The notes under the pieces: model-generated
Database searches by the model: none
Told to the model about the DNA's origin: nothing
Seen by the model: the letters and a program-made list of their open reading frames with translations, nothing else
Shown: positions 16,501 to 23,829 of the stretch, piece after piece
Layout of the letters: every line of letters begins with the position of its first letter
Position numbering within the stretch: position 1 is the first letter of the stretch
Position numbers and translations under genes: made by a program
Origin: Clostridium sp. CAG:590
GTDB taxonomy: Bacteria > Bacillota > Clostridia > Lachnospirales > Lachnospiraceae
Length of the DNA stretch: 31,467 nucleotides
Direction of reading: 5' to 3'
Assembly: GCA_000431135.1 (NCBI GenBank)
Contig: HF987846.1
Location: forward strand, 1-31,467

Positions 16501-18246
16501 CTATTCTACAGATAAAACATAATAGTAGATTGGCTGACCACCATAATTAAACTCTACATCACAATCTTCATATGTCTCTTCCACATATTCTTCAAACTGC
16601 TTTGCATCCTCTTCACTTACATCCGCACCATAATAAATGCTGATTAATTCAGAGTCCTCATCTACCATCTTCTTAAGAAGTTCTTTGGTTGCCGTCAATA
16701 TATCTGCTGCAACTGCCTGAATTCCATCATCATCAATACCCATAATATCTCCGGACTTGATCGTTTTGCCATCAATACTGGTATCTCTTACCGCATATGT
16801 TACCTGACCGGTCTTCACATTATTCATATCCTCGATCATAGAAGCGAGATTTGTCTCTCCATCTGCATTCGCATCAAATGCGATCAATGCGGCAACACCC
16901 TGTGGAGCAGTCTTTGATGGTACCACAATAATAGTCTTATCTTCTGTTAAAGACTGCGCCTGATTGGCTGCAAGAATAATATTCTTATTATTCGGTAATA
17001 TATATATCGTGTCTGCATTGACATGATCAATCGCATTCAACATATCCTCTGTACTTGGGTTCATTGTCTGTCCACCTTCGATCAGATAATCCACACCTAG
17101 ATCTTTGAAGATATCATTCATACCCTCTCCAACAGAAACGGAAATAAAACCATATTCTTTACGAATGTCCTGTTTCTTCTCCTCAGCTTCTGCTTTTTCA
17201 GCCGCACGTTCCTTAGCCTGTTCTGCCGCCATTTTCTCGGCTTCCATAATGACTTTCTCTCTATGCTCCTCGCGCATATTATCTACTTTCATACTGGTAA
17301 GTGAACCATACGTAAGTGCACGTTCAAATGCAAGTCCCGGATGATTGGTATGCACATGAACCTTACAGATCTCATCATCTGATACAACCACTAGTGAATC
17401 ACCAATTGACTCTAAGTAAGATTTGAATTCATCTTCAATCTGTTTATTGTATTCATTCTCAAGCATAATAATAAACTCTGTACAATATCCATACTTGATA
17501 TGTGATGTATCAATCTCCTTACGGTCAATTCCTACCGAATTAGATGTGCGAAGTCCGGATGCATCCGGTGCCGGCTTTCCCTCTGCTGCACCTGCTGCGT
17601 ATCCATTAGAAAAATCATAAGAAACTTTTCCGGTCAACGCATCAAATGCACCTTCAAGAATTGTCATCAGACCTTCTCCGCCGGAATCCACAACACCAGC
17701 CTCTTTCAATACAGGCAGCATCTCCGGAGTCTGATTCAATACTTCTCTACCATATGCCAATACATCTGTGGCAAACTCTAACAAACTCTTCTTGGTTGTA
17801 CTTAATTCAGAAGCCTTATCTGCTAATCCTTTGGCTACTGTTAAGATTGTACCCTCTTTTGGCTTCATAACAGCCTTATATGCGGTTGCAACTGCACGAT
17901 TAAATGCATTTGCAATATCTTCCATTGTTACATCCTGCTTGTTCTCTAATTCTTTACAGAAACCACGAATCAACTGAGACAGAATAACTCCGGAGTTACC
18001 TCGCGCACCGCGAAGTGACCCGGTCGACATTGCCTTCGTTACATTTGCAAAAGTCGGATCTGTGATATTCGCAACTTCTTTTGCTGCCGATGTAATCGTA
18101 AGTGTCATATTCGTACCCGTATCACCATCCGGAACCGGAAATACATTCAACTCATTAATATATTCTTTCTTTTCCTCAATTCTTTTCGCACCTGCTAAGA
18201 AGCCATACTGCAAACTCTTAGCATCTACATTTACTTTCTGACTCAT
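16501..18246 (-). CDS. fakA: DAK2-domain fatty acid kinase subunit (FakA / YloV family)
   Basis: 581 residues. The N-terminal DhaL/DAK2 kinase domain has the Asp-rich nucleotide/metal site PDGDTGTNM (residues 39-47), STGSLRGARGNSGVILSQ and DSGGEGL. The middle and C-terminal domains (including FISVSVGEGMNDIF and LPNNKNIILAANQ) match the YloV/FakA layout. FakA with a DegV-type FakB phosphorylates exogenous fatty acids for phospholipid synthesis; no fakB is visible here. A charged Ala/Glu/Lys-rich helix joins the halves. The start has TAGGAGG 7 nt upstream; the upstream yloU stop codon TAG is part of that ribosome site, so the two genes are coupled. In Bacillus the order is also yloU-yloV followed closely by recG. 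Confidence 0.93.
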   Translation of the reverse strand: MSQKVNVDAKSLQYGFLAGAKRIEEKKEYINELNVFPVPDGDTGTNMTLTITSAAKEVANITDPTFANVTKAMSTGSLRGARGNSGVILSQLIRGFCKELENKQDVTMEDIANAFNRAVATAYKAVMKPKEGTILTVAKGLADKASELSTTKKSLLEFATDVLAYGREVLNQTPEMLPVLKEAGVVDSGGEGLMTILEGAFDALTGKVSYDFSNGYAAGAAEGKPAPDASGLRTSNSVGIDRKEIDTSHIKYGYCTEFIIMLENEYNKQIEDEFKSYLESIGDSLVVVSDDEICKVHVHTNHPGLAFERALTYGSLTSMKVDNMREEHREKVIMEAEKMAAEQAKERAAEKAEAEEKKQDIRKEYGFISVSVGEGMNDIFKDLGVDYLIEGGQTMNPSTEDMLNAIDHVNADTIYILPNNKNIILAANQAQSLTEDKTIIVVPSKTAPQGVAALIAFDANADGETNLASMIEDMNNVKTGQVTYAVRDTSIDGKTIKSGDIMGIDDDGIQAVAADILTATKELLKKMVDEDSELISIYYGADVSEEDAKQFEEYVEETYEDCDVEFNYGGQPIYYYVLSVE

Positions 18247-18254
18247 AGTTCCTC

Positions 18255-18614
18255 CTAATCAATTACCCGTACACCTTCAACAAATACATTAATATTCTCG
18301 ACCTGCATACCAGTAAACTCTTCTACTTTATAACGTACTGTCGACATCAGATTCTCTGCAACAGTTGAAATGCTTACACCATAAGCTACAATAATATGGA
18401 AATCAATTGCAATCGCATTATTTTCACCAACAGTAACATTCACACCCTTCGAGACACTATCGCCCCGAAGTAATTTTACAAAACCATCTTTCATATTCAC
18501 CGTTGCCATTCCAACAATGCCAAAACATTCAATGGCTGAAAGCCCGGCATATTGAGCAATGACTTCGCTCTCAATTACAACTTCACCGTTGCCGGTTTCT
18601 AATTCTATCTTCAT
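18255..18614 (-). CDS. yloU: Asp23/Gls24 family protein YloU
   Basis: 119 residues, the whole length being one Asp23 domain: VIESEVIAQYAGLSAIECFGIVGM, VTVGENNAIAIDFHIIVAYGVSI, VRYKVEEFTGM and VENINVFVEGV. The family includes the Staphylococcus alkaline shock protein and is often encoded next to yloV/fakA, but its biochemical role is not settled. The start has GGAGGG upstream. It is expressed from the promoter at 18665-18693 and its stop overlaps the fakA ribosome site. Confidence 0.94.
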   Translation of the reverse strand: MKIELETGNGEVVIESEVIAQYAGLSAIECFGIVGMATVNMKDGFVKLLRGDSVSKGVNVTVGENNAIAIDFHIIVAYGVSISTVAENLMSTVRYKVEEFTGMQVENINVFVEGVRVID

Positions 18615-18664
18615 ACATATCCCTCCATGCTTTCTTCGCTAATAAATATTGTATGGTACACATT

Positions 18665-18693
18665 ATCATACCATTCCTAACATATTGGTGCAA
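18665..18693 (-). promoter_or_regulatory. Sigma-A promoter of yloU-fakA
   Basis: Minus strand: TTGCAC (18688-18693), 17-bp spacer, TATGAT (18665-18670). A small inverted repeat ATGGTA (18653-18658) / TACCAT (18669-18674) overlaps the -10. Confidence 0.7.
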
Positions 18694-18743
18694 GTCCAAA
18701 AAATAAGGTTTTCTAAAAAAATAAATAATTTTGAAATTAATGC

Positions 18744-18772
18744 TTGCATTCTTGTATCACTTCTGTTAAAAT
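18744..18772 (+). promoter_or_regulatory. Sigma-A promoter of rpmB
   Basis: TTGCAT (18744-18749), 17-bp spacer, TAAAAT (18767-18772). A second, poorer candidate (TTGACG at 18772-18777, TTAATA at 18795-18800) would start transcription on the ribosome site and is less likely. Confidence 0.7.
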
Positions 18773-18820
18773 TGACGTGTTGCAAACCGGTAGGTTAATA
18801 TATTCAAGGAGGTGCAAGTC

Positions 18821-19006
18821 GTGGCAAAGTGTTCAGTATGTGATAAGGCTGCTCATTTCGGTATTAAAGTGAGCCATTCTCATAGAAGATCTAACAAGAT
18901 GTGGAAATCTAACATTAAGAAGGTTAAAGCGAATATTAATGGTACACCACAGAGAGTTTATGTTTGTACTTCATGCTTACGTTCAGGTAAGATTGAGAGA
19001 GCTTAA
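18821..19006 (+). CDS. rpmB: 50S ribosomal protein L28 (zinc-binding form)
   Basis: 61 residues, basic. Two Cys pairs, C4-x-x-C7 (AKCSVCDKAAHFG) and C49-x-x-C52 (VYVCTSC), mark the zinc-ribbon form of L28. The start is GTG at 18821 with AAGGAGG about 8 nt upstream; an earlier in-frame GTG at 18812 overlaps that ribosome site. It is a single-gene unit with its own promoter and a terminator 20 nt after the stop. It is divergent from yloU, as in Bacillus. Confidence 0.97.
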   Translation: MAKCSVCDKAAHFGIKVSHSHRRSNKMWKSNIKKVKANINGTPQRVYVCTSCLRSGKIERA

Positions 19007-19025
19007 TCGTAAAGTAATATAAAAG

Positions 19026-19049
19026 GAGAACCTTTGGTTCTCTTTTTTT
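19026..19049 (+). terminator. Terminator after rpmB
   Basis: GAGAACC (19026-19032), 3-nt loop, GGTTCTC (19036-19042), then seven T (19043-19049). On the minus strand the same stem is followed by TTTT, so it may also act for the small membrane peptide gene. Confidence 0.93.
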
Positions 19050-19066
19050 ATTGTTATTTTATCCCA

Positions 19067-19204
19067 TTAACATCTGCAAAATAAGATATATGCAACAACC
19101 AATGCTGCTACTACCACAATAAAATTCCAGAATCCTTTTAACAAAAAATCCACAATCATTCCAATTGCAAACCAAAAAAAAGCAAAACCCCATACCCTTC
19201 TCAT
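19067..19204 (-). CDS. Small hydrophobic membrane protein (45 residues)
   Basis: A 45-codon frame with ATG at 19202-19204, GAGG 7 nt upstream and TAA at 19067-19069. The peptide begins MRRVWGFAFFWFAIGMIVDF and continues with a second hydrophobic stretch (FWNFIVVVAALVVAYILF) ending CRC. It has positive residues at the N-terminus and either one kinked or two short membrane helices. It lies 75 bp after gerW on the same strand and before the rpmB terminator. I do not recognise a named family. Short membrane peptides of this style beside gerW may be conserved in Clostridia, but this is from memory, unconfirmed. The good ribosome site and the clearly membrane-like composition support a real gene. 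Confidence 0.68.
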   Translation of the reverse strand: MRRVWGFAFFWFAIGMIVDFLLKGFWNFIVVVAALVVAYILFCRC

Positions 19205-19279
19205 AGTATATCCTCATCTTACCATACTATAAAACAGTATATTCCGGTTTTGCTTCTTTTGTGACTTATTTTTTCTATT

Positions 19280-19675
19280 TTATTTGTCTTCCAAAATATC
19301 TGCTACCGCAGTATCTACTTCTTCTGATGATGTTTCTTCATTTTCATCTTTCTTCTGGAAACGTTCTACCAGATCCGGAACCATATCCAAAATCTTTGTA
19401 ACTGTATCCTGATTCTTCACATTTACAAGACGAATCTGATTATCTTTGATCACAAGCACTGCACTCGCTGTCATCTTACCGCCAAGACCACCTGCACCAT
19501 TATTCTTCTGTGAATCAGAAAATGCTCCGGCAGCTACACCAAAACTAACATCCACTAACGGTAAAATAATGGTATCCCCAATCTTTGTAGGATCTCCAAC
19601 AACCGTTTTGGTTGTCAAAAACTTATCCATTCCCTGAAATAAAGATCCGACGGTTGTGTTAAAATCATTTGCCAT
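19280..19675 (-). CDS. gerW: GerW family sporulation protein (YtfJ)
   Basis: 131 residues. The GerW/YtfJ domain is clear: TTVGSLFQGMDKFLTTKTVVG, GDTIILPLVDVSFGVAAGAF, a Gly-rich GAGGLGGKMTASAVLVI and a C-terminal helix, then an acidic tail. In Bacillus, ytfJ is sporulation-induced and the protein is needed for normal germination responses. The ribosome site GGAGGG is 8 nt upstream. It follows the DUF2953 gene by 13 bp, the same pair as ytfI-ytfJ in Bacillus. Confidence 0.93.
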   Translation of the reverse strand: MANDFNTTVGSLFQGMDKFLTTKTVVGDPTKIGDTIILPLVDVSFGVAAGAFSDSQKNNGAGGLGGKMTASAVLVIKDNQIRLVNVKNQDTVTKILDMVPDLVERFQKKDENEETSSEEVDTAVADILEDK

Positions 19676-19688
19676 AATTATTGCCCTC

Positions 19689-20621
19689 CTATGCTTCTAT
19701 TATAGTTTGCACTTTCTTTGTTACTTTTATAAGATTTTTATTAAATACTACCTGCAATGCCAATTTGCATATCGAACCCAGAAAGATCTTTCCTTTTCCT
19801 TTCAGATGCCCCTCAAGACATGCATTCTCAAAATCAGGTTCAATCGTTAAATACTTCTGATATAACGGATAGATCCATGCCAATCCGCCAAGGAGCTGTC
19901 CGGTATATGCCGGATCATCCAATCCAAAATGAACTCTTCCTTCTAACCGGGAAGGTTTTATAATTCGAAAAAACTGCCTTGTATATCGCTTCAGATCATC
20001 CTTTGCAAGTTCAAACCTCTTTGAATGATATACCTTTATCAAGGCATCTTTCTTTTTTTGAATATTGCTGCATCCTCTTACCAATCGTTTCCAATGGTCT
20101 CGAATGTTCTGTATTCCATTTCTTATATATTCCAATATGGATGTTCTTTTATTGTGTTCTGTTCTGTATTCCTGTCTGCCTGCCGATTCTGATATATTGT
20201 TATCTTTCTCATATTCATTCGTTTTTATCGTATATTCCGTCTTCGTCTGAATAACAGGAACTGTGGACTCCTCCGTATTCTCTTTCTGTGCAGTCTCTGT
20301 ATGCTCCTCCACTTCCATATCCTCTTTGATATCCGGAAACAATTTTCTTCCAAGCCATGATCTCTTCGCCTGTGTATTAGTCATAACCACTCCACCGAGA
20401 ACGCGAACCACATATTGCAGTTTGTCATCTTTATAAGACACGTCTGCACAAAACCCAAGCGGAACAAATGTAACCCGTACATTTCCATCCGGTTTTCCAT
20501 AACGGGATATATCCAGACGATAACAGACCGGAACTGTCAAAATGATCAATAATAAAAATAGAATAATCAATAAAATAATCAGAACTGCCCATCCGATTAT
20601 TTTTAATATGGATATTATCAT
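19689..20621 (-). CDS. DUF2953 membrane protein (YtfI-like)
   Basis: 310 residues. A long N-terminal membrane helix (about residues 5-32), then a beta-rich DUF2953-type segment (FVPLGFCADVSYKDDKLQYVVRVLGG), a very polar linker rich in Glu, Thr and Lys (about 95-160), and a C-terminal part with RLEGRVHFGLDDPAYTGQLLGGLAWIYP, the family's most recognisable stretch. The function is not known; pairing with gerW suggests a sporulation role. GAGGAG lies upstream, and its ATG overlaps the preceding gene's TGA by four bases (ATGA at 20618-20621). Confidence 0.87.
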   Translation of the reverse strand: MIISILKIIGWAVLIILLIILFLLLIILTVPVCYRLDISRYGKPDGNVRVTFVPLGFCADVSYKDDKLQYVVRVLGGVVMTNTQAKRSWLGRKLFPDIKEDMEVEEHTETAQKENTEESTVPVIQTKTEYTIKTNEYEKDNNISESAGRQEYRTEHNKRTSILEYIRNGIQNIRDHWKRLVRGCSNIQKKKDALIKVYHSKRFELAKDDLKRYTRQFFRIIKPSRLEGRVHFGLDDPAYTGQLLGGLAWIYPLYQKYLTIEPDFENACLEGHLKGKGKIFLGSICKLALQVVFNKNLIKVTKKVQTIIEA

Positions 20622-20965
20622 GTTTTCTCCTCAAAAAACTCTGTCACAGGTATCACACCATCTTGAAAACCCACATCTTTTATAATCTTCTCTACCAGCT
20701 CATAAGCAGCTTCCCGGCTCATTGCCACTCCAACCACAACAATCTTCTGTTTTCTCCTCTGGTAAAATGGCTGTAGCAATTCCGGATACCAGTATATCTC
20801 TAATATTCCCTGATTTCCGATCGGCAATGTCACAAGAAACAGGTTGAGTTTCGGTGAACGTTTCTGAATCTTTTTCTGAACGGAAGCCATTTTCCGATCG
20901 GAAATATCCTCTCTATATATTCTATCATGAAATACGATATCCATTCCGCCACCGCCTTCATCCAT
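20618..20965 (-). CDS. Unrecognised small soluble protein
   Basis: About 115 residues, no membrane segment or signal. It looks alpha/beta: SPKLNLFLVTLPIGNQGILEIYWY is a strand-rich region, and MSREAAYELVEKIIKDVG a helix. I do not recognise a family. The start at 20965 is chosen because its ATG shares a base with the previous gene's stop (TAATG), and no other ribosome site is convincing; ATG at 20944 is an alternative and an open frame continues to 21004. It overlaps the DUF2953 gene by 4 bp. Stop-start overlaps on both sides tie it to the 469-residue gene and to DUF2953-gerW, hinting at shared expression. Confidence 0.72.
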   Translation of the reverse strand: MDEGGGGMDIVFHDRIYREDISDRKMASVQKKIQKRSPKLNLFLVTLPIGNQGILEIYWYPELLQPFYQRRKQKIVVVGVAMSREAAYELVEKIIKDVGFQDGVIPVTEFFEEKT

Positions 20966-22374
20966 TACTCTTCTTCCATCATTTCCGTAAGAATCTTTGC
21001 ACAAGCCATCAATTCACTTGCATTTCCACAATGATTCAGGCTATATTCAATATATTCCTTGATCTCCTGTTGTGAATTGAACAACACCGGCATATTAGAA
21101 AACAGCGCTGCAATCACTGCCCTGTTCATCTCCTTGGTATGCTCTGAGAAATATGTGGTCAATAATGCAACCAGCTCATCCCGTTTTGCTGCAATATAGG
21201 TATTATCTGCCGGCTTTGTTTCCTGTTCCTCTTTCTCTAATTCTATAAACAGACTATTCGACTGCAACTTGGCAATCAATGCCAGACGGTTGAATATCTT
21301 TTCTGCCATGATCCAGGATATTGTATCCTTATGCTCCGTCAAAACATCCTGCAGAATACTCTCAAACTGAAGCATATCCTCACCGATCATCTCCTGTAAT
21401 CCCTCAATCTCTGCAAAACCTTCATCTACACTCTCCGGAATCGATCCTGACGATACAAATGCGTCATGCAGTCCGGAAAGCATTGACAAACAGACTTTCA
21501 CACCATTCTCTTCACTATTTTCATATGGCATTGCCAACAATGCCCCATAAGTAGCGTTAATAATCTCCATTGCCAGTAAATGATTGCTGACAATCTGCGT
21601 TAAATGATCGGTCGTAAATGAAAACTGTTCCATAATCGCGCGATACTGTTCAATGTCTAACGTCTTAAACTCTGTATGTGCTAACAGATCGATCACCCGG
21701 TAGATTTCCGGATAATCTTCTCCATATCCCTGTGGAAGCTCTAATAATGCTGTTGATTTTAACATGGATACAAAATCATCTACCGAAGACGTGTCCGATC
21801 CCTGATATATATTCAATGTATCTGTCAGATATTCAAAAAATCGGTTCTTCGTCATCCGAACCGGAAGCTGACCTGTCACAAGCTGAATCTTACTATTGAC
21901 AACCATCTTGTCATTATCCCGGAACAGATACTGAAATACTTTTGCTGCCAATTCAGATTCTTCCACCGGATAATCCTCACCGGTTATTCCAAACTCTACA
22001 CGATTCAGAATATATTCATACAACTGTAATGCATCCGTATATGCCGTCAATACTTTCATCTTCTGCGTTACATCCTGTCTGATCTTATGAATCTGCTCAA
22101 CAAATTGCTCATATTCCTCATTCAATCCATCTGACAATAATGTCTGATATAATATCGTGTGGATCTGATCCATCGTCTCTAACAGAAAGTCATCATTCGC
22201 AATACTTCCGCCTTCGTCCTCTACCTCTTTCATTGTATAGTAATTCAATACGAGACGCAACAGACTATATTCATATGACGCATTCATATACGCATTACCG
22301 TATGCCGGAATGTTCATCTCCAAATCTCTGTGTTTTGCTATCTCTTTCATTACCTTTTTATCTGCACTCTTCAT
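20965..22374 (-). CDS. Unrecognised large helical soluble protein
   Basis: 469 residues, acidic and almost entirely alpha-helical by composition, with no signal peptide, membrane helix, Cys pairs or nucleotide-binding motif that I can see. Recognisable segments include YSLLRLVLNYYTMKEVEDEGG, FEYLTDTLNIYQGSDTSS and ISWIMAEKIFNRLALIAKL. I do not recognise a family; it could be a scaffold or a repeat protein of the HEAT/TPR kind, but no repeat is obvious by eye. GAGG lies 10 nt upstream of the ATG. Its stop overlaps the next start (TAATG). It lies 41 bp after the rhomboid-like gene on the same strand. Confidence 0.78.
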   Translation of the reverse strand: MKSADKKVMKEIAKHRDLEMNIPAYGNAYMNASYEYSLLRLVLNYYTMKEVEDEGGSIANDDFLLETMDQIHTILYQTLLSDGLNEEYEQFVEQIHKIRQDVTQKMKVLTAYTDALQLYEYILNRVEFGITGEDYPVEESELAAKVFQYLFRDNDKMVVNSKIQLVTGQLPVRMTKNRFFEYLTDTLNIYQGSDTSSVDDFVSMLKSTALLELPQGYGEDYPEIYRVIDLLAHTEFKTLDIEQYRAIMEQFSFTTDHLTQIVSNHLLAMEIINATYGALLAMPYENSEENGVKVCLSMLSGLHDAFVSSGSIPESVDEGFAEIEGLQEMIGEDMLQFESILQDVLTEHKDTISWIMAEKIFNRLALIAKLQSNSLFIELEKEEQETKPADNTYIAAKRDELVALLTTYFSEHTKEMNRAVIAALFSNMPVLFNSQQEIKEYIEYSLNHCGNASELMACAKILTEMMEEE

Positions 22375-22415
22375 TCGATCGTATCCTCTTTCTCTGTATT
22401 TCTTATTTACGCATG

Positions 22416-23276
22416 TTATCTCTTGTGTTCATGTGTAAATAAATGATTCTGGCAATACTCATAATTGCCTTTACATCTCGAACAGTAGCGGAATTCCAGA
22501 TTCGGATTGTCTAATTCTGTCTGTCCGCATATCGCACACTTATGTCTCGTCAGAATCTGTGACTGTCTCACCTGTTGTTTGTATTTTCTCTTACGCTTTC
22601 GCTGTGCCGGTGTCATTTTTGTCTTACCTTTTGACATAAAATAGAACAAAATAAAATTAAGCACAGACATAATTACCGTAACCATTCCGGTATAATACTG
22701 CATATATCCATATTGTAAAATCATCACTAACAGATACGCAATATCAAGATATCCTAACCATTTTACTTTGATCGGAATAATAAAATAAAGCAGCACCTGC
22801 ATATCCGGAAACATAAACGCATACGCCAAAAACATGCTCATACAAAGATAATAGGTCGACGCACCGTATAGTCCTGCCTGATAATACATATCTAACAACT
22901 GGGATTGCCCCATCAAATGCATAACCAGATAAGTACCCATCATTCCGATATCTGTAAAAATGATTCCGGAAAGAATATACACTGTATAGCGGAAATCTCC
23001 CCACGAATTTTCCAATGTTCGTCCAATTGAAAAATAAAAGAACAACGTAATGATAACCAATATACTTGCTGAACTTGGTGGAATCACTACCCAGGTAACC
23101 AGTCGATATATCTGACCATGTAAAATCTTCTCCGGATTCATTGCCAATAACTGCAAGCCCTCCGGCATAAATATTTCAATCAGATATCCGAGAATAAATC
23201 CACTGATCAATATCAGCGTCAGATTCGGAATTGCATATTTCCCATATTTACGTTCTAATTTTGTCAAAAAATCCAT
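22416..23276 (-). CDS. Rhomboid-like membrane protein with C-terminal zinc ribbon, probably non-catalytic
   Basis: 286 residues with about six membrane helices. Rhomboid-fold landmarks are present: HGQIYRLVTWVVIP in loop 1, the ENSWGDFRYTVYIL helix start, and VLLYFIIPIKVKWLGYLD. The catalytic motif G-x-S-G is replaced by GAST (GLYGAST), and I see no His in the last helix where the dyad partner should be (the region reads ILQYGYMQYYTGMVTVI). It therefore looks like a pseudoprotease, comparable in idea to iRhom/derlin. A basic linker (AQRKRKRKYKQQ) leads to a Cys/His-rich tail (residues 247-284): CAIC, then YCSRC, YCQNH and THEH, which should bind zinc in the cytoplasm. AAGGAT lies upstream. 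Its role is unknown; it may bind and guide membrane clients. Confidence 0.78.
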   Translation of the reverse strand: MDFLTKLERKYGKYAIPNLTLILISGFILGYLIEIFMPEGLQLLAMNPEKILHGQIYRLVTWVVIPPSSASILVIITLFFYFSIGRTLENSWGDFRYTVYILSGIIFTDIGMMGTYLVMHLMGQSQLLDMYYQAGLYGASTYYLCMSMFLAYAFMFPDMQVLLYFIIPIKVKWLGYLDIAYLLVMILQYGYMQYYTGMVTVIMSVLNFILFYFMSKGKTKMTPAQRKRKRKYKQQVRQSQILTRHKCAICGQTELDNPNLEFRYCSRCKGNYEYCQNHLFTHEHKR

Positions 23277-23302
23277 ATTCTATCATCCTTATTTTTTATA
23301 TT

Positions 23303-23327
23303 ACAGGTGCGCAGCTAACGCACCTGT
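23303..23327. other. GC-rich hairpin in the LysM-rhomboid gap
   Basis: Perfect 9-bp arms ACAGGTGCG (23303-23311) and CGCACCTGT (23319-23327) with a 7-nt loop. On the minus strand it is followed by AATATAAAAAA, not a U-run, so it is not a normal terminator there. On the plus strand only four T follow. It may be an mRNA-stabilising or processing structure between the two genes. Confidence 0.55.
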
Positions 23328-23342
23328 TTTGCACCATTTTCG

Positions 23343-23765
23343 TCATTCCGGTGTATTGTGATCATCCATTGCATGTTCTCTTGGCTGGATCACCGGTAAT
23401 TTCAAGGTAAGACCTTCCGGCAACGGAACATCTGACAACGTCGGATTCAGTTCTTCCAATGTATCAAAGTCCATACGCAATCGCTCTAAAACATCGCCAA
23501 TCGTCTCTCCATCCTTTACGATATATATGCTCTGCTCCGTTGGAGACATGACCGGAACACAGATCTCATCCCCTATTTGCAGATTATATACATTTACATA
23601 AGGATTTAAACGCATAACATCAAATAAACGCACATCGTATTTTTTAGCTATCTTATAAAGGGTATCTCCTTTTTCCACAACATGTACATGCCCTCGGCAT
23701 CTTGATGCAGAGGTCTTCATCACTTCAATATCCTTTTCATCGGAAACGTCCATACGGAATTCCAT
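23343..23765 (-). CDS. Protein with two LysM domains
   Basis: 140 residues without a signal peptide. LysM 1 spans about residues 26-72 (VEKGDTLYKIAKKYDVRLFDVMRLNP) and LysM 2 about 79-125 (VKDGETIGDVLERLRMDFDTLEELNP), each with the typical NP end of the second helix and a hydrophobic P-containing close. LysM domains bind peptidoglycan. Lack of a secretion signal is common among spore-coat or cortex LysM proteins (SafA/YaaH/SpoVID type), so a spore-envelope role is plausible but unproven. The start is uncertain: ATG at 23765 or 23753, neither with a strong ribosome site. Confidence 0.85.
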   Translation of the reverse strand: MEFRMDVSDEKDIEVMKTSASRCRGHVHVVEKGDTLYKIAKKYDVRLFDVMRLNPYVNVYNLQIGDEICVPVMSPTEQSIYIVKDGETIGDVLERLRMDFDTLEELNPTLSDVPLPEGLTLKLPVIQPREHAMDDHNTPE

Positions 23766-23829
23766 CCTAAAATCACTTTTTATCAGTATATTCGATATAT
23801 CCTTAAATGTTTATTCCAAAAGAGAAAAT

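Noticed and set aside
18687..18820. Direct repeat GGTGCAAGTC at 18687-18696 and 18811-18820
   Set aside because: One copy overlaps the yloU -35 and the other the rpmB ribosome/start region; both fit the constraints of those sites, and ten bases could match by chance.
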